From Nitrospira sp. (lineage in GTDB: Bacteria; Nitrospirota; Nitrospiria; Nitrospirales; Nitrospiraceae), in contig JACOEH010000037.1 of assembly GCA_024998685.1 (NCBI GenBank), positions 1 through 51,524 on the forward strand: DNA of 51,524 bases, given 5' to 3'. The translations under genes were made by a program, and so were the position numbers. The notes under the pieces were generated by a model. It ran no database searches. It saw nothing but the letters and a program-made list of their open reading frames with translations, and was not told where the DNA came from. Numbering within the stretch: position 1 is the stretch's first letter; the number at the start of each line of letters is the position of its first letter. Of this stretch, positions 34,678 through 43,335 are shown in pieces.

Positions 34678-35536
34678 ACTGAGGTCCGGTCTCTCTCACT
34701 ATCCACCCACTTCTTCCTTGCTGGAGATGGAGCGTATGGATTCTCGCGATTCCAAGGTGTCGGACCAACGCAGTCCCCAAGGAAAGCCCAAGCTTCGGGT
34801 GCAGGGCTTCAACTTTTTCTATGGGCTTGTCCAGTCGCTCTTCAAGATCGACCTGGAGATTCCGGAACATCAAGTGACCGCATTTATCGGACCGTCCGGT
34901 TGCGGAAAATCCACGTTGCTCCGATGCATGAACCGCTTGAATGACCTCATCGAAGGCGCGAGGCATGAAGGGAATATCCTCCTTGACGATGTCGATATCT
35001 TTAACTCGAAGGTCGATATCACCGATCTGCGCAAACGTGTGGGAATGGTATTCCAAAAGTCCAACCCCTTCCCCAAATCGATCCATGAAAATGTTGCGTA
35101 CGGCCCGCGTCTGCAAGGGCTGAAGAATCGGGCGGTGTTGGAAGATATTGTGGAAGGAAGTCTTCGGGGGGCCGGGCTCTGGGAGGAAGTGAAGGACCGG
35201 CTCCACAAGAGCGCACTCGGTTTGTCGGGCGGTCAGCAGCAGCGACTCTGCATTGCGCGTGCCCTTGCCGTCAAACCGGACGTCCTCCTCATGGACGAAC
35301 CTTGTTCCGCGCTCGACCCCATTGCCACGGGGATCATCGAAGAGTTGCTGTTTTCACTGAAAAAGGAGTTGACTGTCGTCATCGTGACGCACAACATGCA
35401 GCAAGCGGCACGAGTCTCCGATAGCACCGCGTTCATGTATCTCGGCCAATTGGTAGAGTTCGGGCTTACGAAGCAATTGTTCACCAACCCGTCGAACAAG
35501 CAGACGGAAGACTATATCACCGGACGATTCGGGTGA
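34658..35536 (+). CDS. pstB: Phosphate ABC transporter ATPase PstB
   Basis: 292 aa. ATG 34658 follows TAAGGAGG within the end of pstA. Walker [10 protein letters not shown] (about residue 78), Q-loop region [14 protein letters not shown], signature LSGGQQQR, Walker [15 protein letters not shown]-switch [10 protein letters not shown]. The N-terminal 45 residues are an extension beyond typical PstB. ATP hydrolysis drives phosphate import through PstCA. Confidence 0.95.
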   Translation: MLDQQSELRSGLSHYPPTSSLLEMERMDSRDSKVSDQRSPQGKPKLRVQGFNFFYGLVQSLFKIDLEIPEHQVTAFIGPSGCGKSTLLRCMNRLNDLIEGARHEGNILLDDVDIFNSKVDITDLRKRVGMVFQKSNPFPKSIHENVAYGPRLQGLKNRAVLEDIVEGSLRGAGLWEEVKDRLHKSALGLSGGQQQRLCIARALAVKPDVLLMDEPCSALDPIATGIIEELLFSLKKELTVVIVTHNMQQAARVSDSTAFMYLGQLVEFGLTKQLFTNPSNKQTEDYITGRFG

Positions 35537-35540
35537 CCTG

Positions 35541-36215
35541 ATGGTTCAACAACGACACTTCGACGAAGAACTTGCGGAATTAAAGGCGAAGCTGGTGCAG
35601 ATGGCCGGTCTTGCTGAAGATCAGATCGACAAGGCATTGACCGCCCTGGTCACGCGGGACGCGGCGCTGGCCTGCCGTGTCATCGAACGAGATCACAAGG
35701 TGAACGCGCTGGATGTGGAGATCGACGAAGCCTGCATCGAGCTGTTGGCTCTTCATCAGCCGGCTGCGCATGACCTGAGGCTTGTCACAACGGCGATGAA
35801 ACTTTCCACTGAACTCGAGCGCATCAGCGACCTTGCGGAGAGTATCTGTGAGCGAGCGATCGAACTGAACGAAGAGCCTCAACTCAAGCCCTATATCGAC
35901 ATCCCGCGGATGGGGAGTCTCGCGCGGGTGATGGTGAAAGAAAGCATCGATGCCTTCGTCAAGGAGGATGCCGCGCTGGCCAGGAAAGTGATCGTGAACG
36001 ATGACTTCGTCGATGATCTCATGGAACAATTGTTTCGCGAGCTGCTTTCCTTCATGGTGGAAAACCCACATACCATTTCACGCGCGATTCGTCTCAGCTT
36101 CATCGCCAAGTCTCTCGAGCGGATGGCTGATCATGCGACCAATATCGCCGAGTTGGTCGTCTATCTCGTGGAAGGCAAGATCATTCGACACACATCGCCA
36201 CCGGTTTCGCTGTAA
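35541..36215 (+). CDS. phoU: Phosphate-signalling regulator PhoU
   Basis: 224 aa. Two helical PhoU repeats: HFDEELAELKAKLVQMAGLA, KVNALDVEIDEACIELLALH, DLRLVTTAMKLSTELERISD, then FVDDLMEQLFRELLSFMVEN and KSLERMADHATNIAELVVYL. The conserved ExxxD metal-binding positions are visible in both repeats. PhoU links Pst transport to the PhoR/PhoB two-component system, which is not in the window. It starts 4 nt after pstB. Confidence 0.95.
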   Translation: MVQQRHFDEELAELKAKLVQMAGLAEDQIDKALTALVTRDAALACRVIERDHKVNALDVEIDEACIELLALHQPAAHDLRLVTTAMKLSTELERISDLAESICERAIELNEEPQLKPYIDIPRMGSLARVMVKESIDAFVKEDAALARKVIVNDDFVDDLMEQLFRELLSFMVENPHTISRAIRLSFIAKSLERMADHATNIAELVVYLVEGKIIRHTSPPVSL

Positions 36216-36310
36216 CGCCCCGAATGCATTCCCGTTTGGAACGCATGTGATCAGATGCATGAATGCCCGATTGTTTGAAATGACCCTCCCCCTGTGCTAG
36301 CATCCACCGC

Positions 36311-38731
36311 ATGGGTGCCACCACCTCGGCTAGGCGGAGAGAAACCCGCCGCGCACCATCTCCCCCTTCTCATATTCAGCGCGAAGTGATCGGCGTCATG
36401 TTGATCGCGTTGAGCTTGCTCATGCTCTTGAGCCTGCTGTCATTTGTGCCCGGGGAGGCCAAGAATGTGGCATCCGGTGTCCCGACGGCCGACCCGCCTC
36501 GCAATCTCATTGGTTCATTCGGTGCCCTGCTAGCCGGTGGATTCTTTTATGGTATCGGTGGAGCCGCCTATCTTTTTCCTGTGCTGTTGGGGCGGTTGGG
36601 ATTTCGCTGCTTCTCCCAGGTGCCGGTGAGTCTCAGGCTGCGGACGGCCGCCAGTTCCCTCGCCGCCGTTTTCTTCTTAAGTGCGTTTCTGCACCTTGAG
36701 ACGACGGGGGTTCCGACGCTGACCAGCGGGATGATTTCCCGTGGGATGGCCGGTGGTGTCGTCGGCCAGACAATCGCCGAGGGGCTTCGTGCCGTCTTTG
36801 CCGGAACCGGGGCTCATATTCTGGTCATTACGGGATTCCTTGTCTCTCTTCTGCTGACCACTCCACTATCATTGGCTGAAGCCGTGCGTCGCATGCCGGA
36901 ACGTTGGGCCACTCTCCTTGAAGGAGTGTCCGCAGTGATGCCTGAGCGATCGATTGAAGTCCAGAAGGAGGTCGGCAATCGACGGTCGCGGAGTAAGCCT
37001 TCCAGGTCAATCGCCGTCCCCCTGGAAGAGTCGGATGTTGAAAGAATCGAGGAGGCGGAACCAATTCCAGCCTCGACTCCGCTGATTCCGATCATTCAGC
37101 CATTCCCCGTCACAACTCCGACACTGGAAGCGCAAACAACCGAGCCGGAAGTGATTGCTCCACCGGCTGAGCCTGCAGATTATCAGCTGCCTGACCCGGA
37201 GATTTTGTTAAGCGATCCTTCCGGACCGATGGATCGGATGTCGGATGAAGAATTACGAGCGCAGTCCGAGGTCTTGTCACGAGCATTGATGAGTTTCGGC
37301 ATCGAAGGCATCGTGACGGAAGTGAGGCCCGGCCCCGTCGTCACGATGTATGAATTTGAGCCGTCGCCCGGCACGAAAGTGGCCCGCATTGTGAACCTGA
37401 CTGATGACCTTGCGTTGGCTCTCAAGGCGACGAGTTTACGAATCGTGGCGCCGTTGCCGGGGAAATCGGTGGTCGGGATCGAGGTGCCGAACCGGTCGCG
37501 GGAGACGGTGTCGCTCAAGGAAGTCGTCATGAGCGATGCCTTTCGTCGGGCAAGATCCAGATTGACGCTGGCGTTGGGCAAGGATATTTTCGGCGCTCCG
37601 ATGACCGCCGATCTGAAAACGATGCCGCATCTCTTGGTAGCCGGCGCGACCGGTGCCGGGAAGAGTGTCAGTTTGAATACGATGTTGCTCAGCATCCTCT
37701 TTTCCGCCAAGCCCAGTGAAGTAAAGCTTCTGCTCATTGACCCAAAGATGCTCGAATTTCAATCGTACGAGGGCATTCCTCATCTGTTGCGGCCGGTGAT
37801 TACGGAGCCCAAATCAGCCGCGAGAGGGCTGGGCTGGGTCGTCGCTGAAATGGAACGACGGTACAAACTGCTGGCTGAGGCCGGTGTACGGAATATCGAT
37901 GCGTACAATCGAAAGGTTGCCGGTTTGCAAGAGGTGTTTACTGAAAATAATCCGGCGGGCATCGAGCAGCTTCCGATGCGGTTTCTTTCCGAAGAAGAAC
38001 GCCTTTCTGCCGGTGAAACATCGATCGCCGAGGGTGAACGGGGTTGCATGCAGCCAAAACCGACGCCGCCGGAACCGCTGCCTTTTATCATCGTCATGAT
38101 CGATGAGCTGGCGGATCTGATGATGGTGGCTCCCAAGGATGTGGAAGACAAGATCGCCCGACTCGCGCAGATGGCGCGGGCTTCGGGCATTCATCTGGTG
38201 CTGGCCACTCAACGCCCATCCGTCGATGTGCTGACCGGCTTGATCAAAGCGAATTTCCCGGCACGGATCGCGTTTCAAGTTTCTTCGAAGACCGACTCAC
38301 GAACCATTCTCGATGCGAACGGAGCGGAAGCTCTGCTCGGCCGGGGCGATATGCTGTACCTGGCCTCCGGCACCGGACGTCTTGCGCGTCTGCATGGGTC
38401 TTTTGTATCGGACGACGATGTCCGTTCAGTTGTCGAGTTTGTGAAGAAACAAGCGCTCCCGATCTACAATCAGGAGTTGCAGTCGCTCAAGTCGGAGGCG
38501 GCGGCGGAGGAAGAGGCAAAAGACGAAGTGTACGAACAGGCTAAAGAATTGGTACTGTCGACCGGACAGGCGTCGGCCTCGTTGATTCAGCGCCGACTGC
38601 GGGTCGGCTATCCTCGGGCGGCGCGCATGATCGAACAGATGGAATCGGAAGGCATTGTGGGGGCGGCGGGTCGTGATGGGCGTCGGGAGGTGCTTGGCCG
38701 TCGCGGCCCGGTCGGTGCGGCGGAAGCATGA
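36311..38731 (+). CDS. ftsK: DNA translocase FtsK/SpoIIIE
   Basis: 806 aa. Four or so N-terminal membrane helices (about 30-190, e.g. VIGVMLIALSLLMLLSLLSF), a short Pro/Glu-rich linker (about 220-300), then the motor: alpha domain EVRPGPVVTMYEFEPSPGTK, Walker A GATGAGKSVSLNTML (about 446), Walker B PFIIVMIDELADLMM, LATQRPSVDVLTGLIKANFP. The C-terminal gamma winged helix (SASLIQRRLRVGYPRAARMI) should read KOPS sequences. Segregates chromosome termini at division. Overlaps lolA by 4 nt. Confidence 0.95.
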   Translation: MGATTSARRRETRRAPSPPSHIQREVIGVMLIALSLLMLLSLLSFVPGEAKNVASGVPTADPPRNLIGSFGALLAGGFFYGIGGAAYLFPVLLGRLGFRCFSQVPVSLRLRTAASSLAAVFFLSAFLHLETTGVPTLTSGMISRGMAGGVVGQTIAEGLRAVFAGTGAHILVITGFLVSLLLTTPLSLAEAVRRMPERWATLLEGVSAVMPERSIEVQKEVGNRRSRSKPSRSIAVPLEESDVERIEEAEPIPASTPLIPIIQPFPVTTPTLEAQTTEPEVIAPPAEPADYQLPDPEILLSDPSGPMDRMSDEELRAQSEVLSRALMSFGIEGIVTEVRPGPVVTMYEFEPSPGTKVARIVNLTDDLALALKATSLRIVAPLPGKSVVGIEVPNRSRETVSLKEVVMSDAFRRARSRLTLALGKDIFGAPMTADLKTMPHLLVAGATGAGKSVSLNTMLLSILFSAKPSEVKLLLIDPKMLEFQSYEGIPHLLRPVITEPKSAARGLGWVVAEMERRYKLLAEAGVRNIDAYNRKVAGLQEVFTENNPAGIEQLPMRFLSEEERLSAGETSIAEGERGCMQPKPTPPEPLPFIIVMIDELADLMMVAPKDVEDKIARLAQMARASGIHLVLATQRPSVDVLTGLIKANFPARIAFQVSSKTDSRTILDANGAEALLGRGDMLYLASGTGRLARLHGSFVSDDDVRSVVEFVKKQALPIYNQELQSLKSEAAAEEEAKDEVYEQAKELVLSTGQASASLIQRRLRVGYPRAARMIEQMESEGIVGAAGRDGRREVLGRRGPVGAAEA

Positions 38732-39432
38732 TGCGCTGGTGGCTGGCAGTCCCATTGAGTGTCATGGTTGCCTTGTCGGCTTGGGCGGAGGGGCCGACCG
38801 ATGAAAAGGCGTGGCAGGAAGTTCGTGAAGTCGTCAAACACTTGCAGGCACGATACGAGAAAACGAAGGATCTGCAGGCGGACTTTTCTCAGAAAACCAA
38901 GATCGAAGGGTTTGAGCGACCGGTGACGTCGTCCGGCAAGGTGTATATCAAAAAGCCCGGCCGCTTACGGTGGGACTATGTGGATCCGGCAACCGAGCAA
39001 ATTTATGTGAACCAGGATGATGTGAAAGTGTATGTTCCCGAGCATAAGCAGGTCCTGGTCGGCAAACTCACACAGATGGCTGCTTCCAAAGCGCCGTTGG
39101 AATTGTTGCAGGGAGCGGCCAAATTGGATGAGTCGTTTGAGATTGAGCCCACCACGGGAAAAGACCGGGGAGTCGGTGGCACGCCGCTTATCACGCTGAT
39201 TCCAAAAGCCAAGGAACAGGAATCCACTCAGAATCTTCAAAAGATCATCGTCGAGGTCTTTCCTAAGACCTATTTTATCCACACGGTGTCACTCTATGAG
39301 ATCAGCGGCAACGTCGCTGTCTTTGAATTTTCGAACTTGAAACCAAACCTGGGATTGGGTAATGAGGTGTTCGACTTTAAAACACCGTCCGATGCGGAAG
39401 TCGTCAGGGCCCCCGTGTTGAATGGGCCGTGA
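38728..39432 (+). CDS. lolA: Outer-membrane lipoprotein carrier LolA
   Basis: 234 aa with signal peptide ending SAWAEG. LolA ferries lipoproteins across the periplasm to LolB. Seen: LQARYEKTKDLQADFSQKTK, SSGKVYIKKPGRLRWDYVDP, VYVPEHKQVLVGKLTQM, and the late NLGLGNEVFDFKTPSDAEVV. The first strand and the R-W-Y hydrophobic lining match the family. Coupled to ftsK, a commonly seen ftsK-lolA arrangement. Confidence 0.9.
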   Translation: MMRWWLAVPLSVMVALSAWAEGPTDEKAWQEVREVVKHLQARYEKTKDLQADFSQKTKIEGFERPVTSSGKVYIKKPGRLRWDYVDPATEQIYVNQDDVKVYVPEHKQVLVGKLTQMAASKAPLELLQGAAKLDESFEIEPTTGKDRGVGGTPLITLIPKAKEQESTQNLQKIIVEVFPKTYFIHTVSLYEISGNVAVFEFSNLKPNLGLGNEVFDFKTPSDAEVVRAPVLNGP

Positions 39433-39433
39433 G

Positions 39434-39525
39434 TGGCCACTGGTCGATAGTCATGTATCATTGGTGAGAAGGGCCGGTCCGGGTGAGTTGTTGCCAATGA
39501 CCAGTGACCCATGACTGTTGACTGC
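39434..39525. repeat. Inverted array of degenerate heptanucleotides (ftsK-lolA / oxygenase spacer)
   Basis: The right arm reads in steps of seven: CAATGAC, CAGTGAC, CCATGAC, TGTTGAC. The left arm, on the complement, reads CAATGAT, ACATGAC, TATCGAC, CAGTGGC. The arms pair imperfectly (TCATTGG 39458 with CCAATGA 39494; CACTGGTC 39438 with GACCAGTG 39499). Confidence 0.65.
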
Positions 39526-39552
39526 ATTCAACCATCAAAAGGATTGGATTAG

Positions 39553-40311
39553 GTGCAAAGTCTCATGAGCAACGTGACGGAGGCTGTCGACCAGGCGGTC
39601 GCCGCATTGGATTTCGACCGTCTTCATCAAGAGTATTGGGAGCAAAATGAGTTCTTAGTTATCAAGCAATTCCTGCCTCGTACCTTCGTCGAAGACGTGT
39701 TCGTTCCCCAGGCACAAGGCATGAAAGCGGAGCTCAATCGAAACTACATTCCAGGCCACAAGAAAGGAGGCAGTGTCAGCTACTACACGGTGCAGGAAAA
39801 AGCTCCCCGCTTTCTCGACCTCTACCGGTCTGAGTCGTTCCGCACATTCCTGAATCGCCTCGTTGAGGCGAAGTTGATGTACTGTCCGGACAACGATCCC
39901 CATTCCTGCGCCCTCTACTACTACACTGAACCGGGCGACCACATTGGGTTCCACTACGATACGTCGTACTATAAGGGCGCACGGTACACGATCTTGATGG
40001 GGCTGGTTGATCGATCAACCCAGTGCAAGTTGGTGTGCGAACTCTTTAAAGACCACCCGACCAAACAGCCACGCCATCTTGAGCTGATCACTGAACCCGG
40101 CGACATGGTGATTTTCAACGGGGACAAGCTCTGGCATGCGGTCACGCCTCTTGGAGAAGGTGAGGAGCGGATCGCACTCACGATGGAATACGTCACCAAT
40201 CCGGAGATGGGGGTGGTCAAGCGGTTGTATTCGAACCTCAAAGATTCCTTCGGCTATTTCGGCTTCGCAAACGTCTTCAAGCGGGCTTTGGGTTTGAACC
40301 GGCCCAAGTGA
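39553..40311 (+). CDS. 2-oxoglutarate/Fe(II)-dependent oxygenase (phytanoyl/prolyl hydroxylase-like)
   Basis: 252 aa from GTG 39553, 9 nt after AAAGGA. The double-stranded beta-helix metal site is visible: HYDTSYYKGARYTILMG supplies HxD, and the distal His lies in FNGDKLWHAVTPLGEGEERI, with the Arg of ERIALTMEY as the 2-oxoglutarate partner. CALYYYTEPGDHIGFHYD precedes it. Substrate unknown; HalD-like, prolyl 4-hydroxylase-like and PhyH-type families share this pattern. Monocistronic, flanked by a heptamer array. Confidence 0.75.
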   Translation: MQSLMSNVTEAVDQAVAALDFDRLHQEYWEQNEFLVIKQFLPRTFVEDVFVPQAQGMKAELNRNYIPGHKKGGSVSYYTVQEKAPRFLDLYRSESFRTFLNRLVEAKLMYCPDNDPHSCALYYYTEPGDHIGFHYDTSYYKGARYTILMGLVDRSTQCKLVCELFKDHPTKQPRHLELITEPGDMVIFNGDKLWHAVTPLGEGEERIALTMEYVTNPEMGVVKRLYSNLKDSFGYFGFANVFKRALGLNRPK

Positions 40312-40351
40312 TGAAACTTGCTCTGGGCTTGATTGCCGTTCCTGATCCAAC

Positions 40352-41026
40352 TCACCGGTGAGACGTCGACGTCCCGACGGCCCGGTGAAGTATCCCGCAT
40401 AACTCTCTTCTCTTCCACGGTTTAGCCAAGCGAGCATACGGGCGCAGAAGCCCCAGATTCCTATTTGAAGCCGATAAGATGATCACGGGGAGTGAAGGAT
40501 GAGAGACTTGGAGCTTCTCCAAAATCGAACAGCCATCTCCGTCCGGTAATTCGAGATCAAGGAGGACTGCATTGTAAATATTCTGTTCTATGGATGAGAA
40601 AGCCTGGCGACAGGTCTGTACACAGTCCACTTGGAATCCTTCGAATTCGAGGAGGTCTTGCAACGCCATCGCGATATCCGGCTCATCTTCGACAACCAAC
40701 AGGGAACGCAACGTGTTCAGTTCGACCCTGGCGTCCGTATGTGGATTCTGCTCTTGAGCCGGCTGTAACACCCGCTGCGGAGAACTCGTCTTACCTTCCA
40801 GAGAGAAAAGAGCTGCCTGAATCGGCCCGCTCGATTTTGCACCAATGGCATGAGCATCATCAGGCCGGGCTGTACCTCTTCCAAAGCGAGGCACAGCCTC
40901 GGTGGCAATGATGGATTGTAACTGTGCTGCTCTGGACGGACATGATCCAAAGGGGATATCAAATGATGAGGAAGAGGGACTCCTCCTTACCATATGAGTG
41001 ACTGCCGGCTTCATATCGTGCTCCAT
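40352..41026 (-). CDS. Response regulator receiver protein
   Basis: 224 aa from ATG 41026. Earlier in-frame starts (GTG 41071, TTG 41086) lie at or before the predicted sigma-54 start of transcription, so 41026 is chosen. The first 100 residues are low-complexity and unassigned. The C-terminal REC domain is complete: LLVVEDEPDIAMAL (acidic pair), the phospho-acceptor in YNAVLLDLELPDGDG, ILSAS (Thr/Ser), and AKPWKR (Lys). There is no output domain, so it may act as a phosphorelay or protein-protein switch. No histidine kinase in the window. Confidence 0.8.
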   Translation of the reverse strand: MEHDMKPAVTHMVRRSPSSSSFDIPFGSCPSRAAQLQSIIATEAVPRFGRGTARPDDAHAIGAKSSGPIQAALFSLEGKTSSPQRVLQPAQEQNPHTDARVELNTLRSLLVVEDEPDIAMALQDLLEFEGFQVDCVQTCRQAFSSIEQNIYNAVLLDLELPDGDGCSILEKLQVSHPSLPVIILSASNRNLGLLRPYARLAKPWKRRELCGILHRAVGTSTSHR

Positions 41027-41080
41027 TTTGTCCGGTAGTTTCGAGATAGACCAATGTTTTGTGGCTTTCACCAGTAGATG

Positions 41081-41099
41081 AAGCAACCTTCATTCCAGG
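41081..41099 (-). promoter_or_regulatory. Sigma-54-like promoter for the response regulator gene
   Basis: On the minus strand CTGGAATGAAGGTTGCTT has GG and GC exactly 10 nt apart, matching the -24/-12 form (TGGCAC-N5-TTGCW) with an intact TGG and TTGCT. It would start transcription near 41071, 45 nt ahead of the ATG at 41026. Two palindromes about 90-130 nt upstream fit enhancer-binding sites. Confidence 0.5.
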
Positions 41100-41181
41100 A
41101 TGGCGGACAAATAAATATGCGTCGATGTCGTTGATTCTTCGGAGTATGTATGGAAACCAGCTGTTGTCTGTGGTGTAGGAC

Positions 41182-41222
41182 TGTATCGAACTGATACAAT
41201 GACTGTCTCGTTTGAGACAGTC
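41182..41222. promoter_or_regulatory. Two adjacent palindromes, candidate enhancer-binding sites
   Basis: TGTATC-GAACT-GATACA (within 41182-41198) and TGTCTC-GTTT-GAGACA (within 41201-41222, with flanking GAC/GTC extending the stem to 9 bp). They share the form TGT(A/C)TC ... GA(T/G)ACA, as expected for two sites of one dimeric activator of the NtrC type. Spacing to the -24/-12 promoter is appropriate for looping activation. Confidence 0.55.
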
Positions 41223-41255
41223 TGTCCTGAAGCCTGTCCCAAGATGTGACCAGGA

Positions 41256-41765
41256 CTATTGATGCAGGTGCTTCATCGCGGCGGCGCAGAGGACGATGAA
41301 GAAACCCATCCAGAGGGCGGCGCGCTGGAAGGGGATGGCTTCATAGGACTCTCCCTCATCGGCCTCATCGTCTGACTTGAAAATAACTGTGTAGAGGAAC
41401 AGCGTGAGGAGGCCCAGCACGAGAAGAAGTTTGATCATGAAGACCATGAGATACTTGGAGTGGTGTTGCACTCCGCTGCCGGTTTGCGAGACCAAGACTT
41501 GATTGACGTAATGAAGGTTCACACCGCCGGTAAATAGTAGGACGATCAGTAGAATGCCGGCGACCTTTTTATAGTACCGATAAAAAATGTCCGTGATGGG
41601 TTTGATCTGATCCCTTGGAACGGCTTTTTGCAGTCCGGGTGTCACTGCCATGACGAGAAATGCCAAGCCGCCGATCCAAATGATCGCCGAGAGCAGATGA
41701 AACCAGTGGTTGACGATCGGAATGAGGATATTGAGATCAGTAGTGATACTTTGGAGAGTATCCAT
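41256..41765 (-). CDS. CopD-like four-helix membrane protein
   Basis: 169 aa from ATG 41765 (MDTLQSITTDL); the longer frame to 41822 runs into repeat sequence. Four hydrophobic helices: WFHLLSAIIWIGGLAFLVMA, VAGILLIVLLFTGGVNL, LMVFMIKLLLVLGLLTLFLY, ALWMGFFIVLCAAAMKH. The histidines near helix 1 (NHWFHLLSAIIWIGG) and helix 4 (MKHLHQ) resemble CopD-type or haem-binding membrane proteins. Last gene of the radical-SAM/Usp minus-strand run. Confidence 0.6.
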   Translation of the reverse strand: MDTLQSITTDLNILIPIVNHWFHLLSAIIWIGGLAFLVMAVTPGLQKAVPRDQIKPITDIFYRYYKKVAGILLIVLLFTGGVNLHYVNQVLVSQTGSGVQHHSKYLMVFMIKLLLVLGLLTLFLYTVIFKSDDEADEGESYEAIPFQRAALWMGFFIVLCAAAMKHLHQ

Positions 41766-41775
41766 GTGAGAGTTA

Positions 41776-41856
41776 TTCGTGAAGCGTGAAGCGTGAAGCG
41801 CGCCAGTCTTGAGTCTGAGCATTCATAATTTCGTCTCTACGAGTACGCTTCACGAA
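41776..41856. repeat. Inverted heptamer array (GTGAAGC type)
   Basis: Three perfect tandem GTGAAGC units (41779-41799) and, 58 nt away, the complementary arm; TTCGTGAAGCGT (41776-41787) pairs perfectly with ACGCTTCACGAA (41845-41856). Seven-base period as in the other arrays, with a different heptamer. Confidence 0.75.
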
Positions 41857-41871
41857 CAACGAGACGCGGCG

Positions 41872-43251
41872 TCAAAATTTAAATACAGGCGCATCATTGC
41901 CGAATCGCTTCTTCCGCAGCTCCTCCATCAATTCGACGGTGATGAGCTGCACATTGTTTTCTCGGGCGTGCTTCTCCACACCTTTTTTGACCATGGCGCG
42001 TAAGAAGTAGGGGATACGGCTCAATCTGAGCATGGATGCTTCGTCCCATGTGACGTCGGTTTCTTCCAAGACATTGAACGCGACTTTGATTTTCTCGCCG
42101 CCTTTCGGGGTGTAGAGACACCACTGATCTTCATCCAGCCAGTCGCCATGATCAACATAGGGACGGGCACGGCAACCACCGCAGATGTCACTATATTCAC
42201 AGTCGCCACACTTCCCCTTGAGCTGAGGATAGCGGAATGAATTGAAGACATCCGATCGTTCCCAGAGATCGACGAAGCTCTGTTGGCGGAGGTTCCCCGC
42301 CGACAGCGGCATATAGGGACAAGGAGTCAACTCGCCGTTCGGCGTCACCCGGGCGTAGTTGGTGCCCGCGAGACACCCACCCCCCATGTATCCGGTAGCT
42401 TTGGTGATCGGCGAGTTAGGATCTTTCTCGTAAGCCAACCGTTTGAAGTGCGGAGCGCAGCGGGCCCTGACCAGCATGCCTTTGTAATTATCCTGGCATT
42501 CAACCAGGTATCCCAGCACCTCTTCATACTGAGCGGGGGTGATATCCGTCAACTCCTCGCCTCTTCCCGTACAAACCATAAAAAACACATTCAATACGCG
42601 GGCTCCGAGTCGGTGTGCCCAGTCGATGACCTCAGGCAGTTCGGTATAGTTCATCGGCTGAGCGCTGAAATGCACTTGGAATTGGAGTCCATTCCGCTTG
42701 CTGGCTTCTATGCCGGCGACCGCCGCTTCCCAGGCTCCCGGCACGCCACGAAAGGCGTCATGCTTGGCGGCCTCCAGAGAATCAATACTGATGCCCACAC
42801 CCATCACGCCGATCTCGACAAGGGTCTTGGCCAGGTGGTCGTTGATCAGCATCCCGTTTGTCCCGAAGACGACCATAAAACCGAGTTTGACTGCGTAACG
42901 AGCAATGTCGAGGATGTCGGGCCGCACGAGTGGTTCGCCGCCCGTGATGACAAGGAGACAGCCCTTATTCACTTCCGCGATCTGCGCGATGAGCCGATAG
43001 CATTCTTCGGTACTGAGCTCGTCGTCTCCACCGGCGGCTTTGGTCGTTGCATCGAGATAACAGTGATCACATTTGAGATTGCAACGCTTGGTCAGGTTCA
43101 GCGCAACGAGGTAGGGCTTGAAGTCATCAACCGTCCGACCGTCGAACGGTCCGTTTCCCTTTGGAGTGGGGGAGAAGAACTGAGCAACCTGTTGCTGCAA
43201 AGAGCCCAAAGTGCCGGAAGGGCCGTTGAAGATGGGAAGAGATTTGCCCAT
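41872..43251 (-). CDS. Radical SAM/SPASM protein with C-terminal PCP_red domain (AhbD/NirJ-like)
   Basis: 459 aa. Radical SAM motif CX3CX2C in NLTKRCNLKCDHCYLD (about residue 55-70), then TGGEPL and FGTNGM. The SPASM domain adds CLAGTNYARVTPNGELTPCP, then CGDCEYSDICGGCRARPY, for auxiliary Fe-S clusters, as in haem-modifying enzymes of the NirJ/AhbC/AhbD group. The last 60 residues (VTWDEASMLRLSRIPYFLRA, ARENNVQLITVELM) match the PCP_red domain known from protochlorophyllide reductase BchB. The partner gene upstream encodes three more copies. Likely a tetrapyrrole or peptide modification; substrate not determined. Confidence 0.8.
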   Translation of the reverse strand: MGKSLPIFNGPSGTLGSLQQQVAQFFSPTPKGNGPFDGRTVDDFKPYLVALNLTKRCNLKCDHCYLDATTKAAGGDDELSTEECYRLIAQIAEVNKGCLLVITGGEPLVRPDILDIARYAVKLGFMVVFGTNGMLINDHLAKTLVEIGVMGVGISIDSLEAAKHDAFRGVPGAWEAAVAGIEASKRNGLQFQVHFSAQPMNYTELPEVIDWAHRLGARVLNVFFMVCTGRGEELTDITPAQYEEVLGYLVECQDNYKGMLVRARCAPHFKRLAYEKDPNSPITKATGYMGGGCLAGTNYARVTPNGELTPCPYMPLSAGNLRQQSFVDLWERSDVFNSFRYPQLKGKCGDCEYSDICGGCRARPYVDHGDWLDEDQWCLYTPKGGEKIKVAFNVLEETDVTWDEASMLRLSRIPYFLRAMVKKGVEKHARENNVQLITVELMEELRKKRFGNDAPVFKF

Positions 43252-43257
43252 GGATGA

Positions 43258-43334
43258 GTCCTGAGTGCTGAGAGTCGAGTGCTGAGTCGGTAGGCTTTCG
43301 CCCGTGCCTCCATGCTCAGCACTCAGCGCTCAGA
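43258..43334. repeat. Inverted heptamer array (CTGAGTG / CTCAGCA type)
   Basis: CTGAGTGCTGAG (43261-43272) and its exact complement CTCAGCACTCAG (43315-43326), extended by further seven-base steps (CTGAGAG, TCGAGTG, CTGAGTC; CTCAGCA, CTCAGCG, CTCAGAA). Fills the spacer between the Usp-PCP_red and radical-SAM genes. A short copy, AGTGCTGAGTCG, lies at 47188-47199 between the ubiE and B12-radical-SAM genes. Confidence 0.75.
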
Positions 43335-43335
43335 A

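Noticed and set aside
39434-43334. CRISPR array, considered because of short repeats in spacers.
   Set aside because: Units are 7 nt, degenerate and inverted, with no 20-40 nt repeat-spacer pattern and no cas genes.
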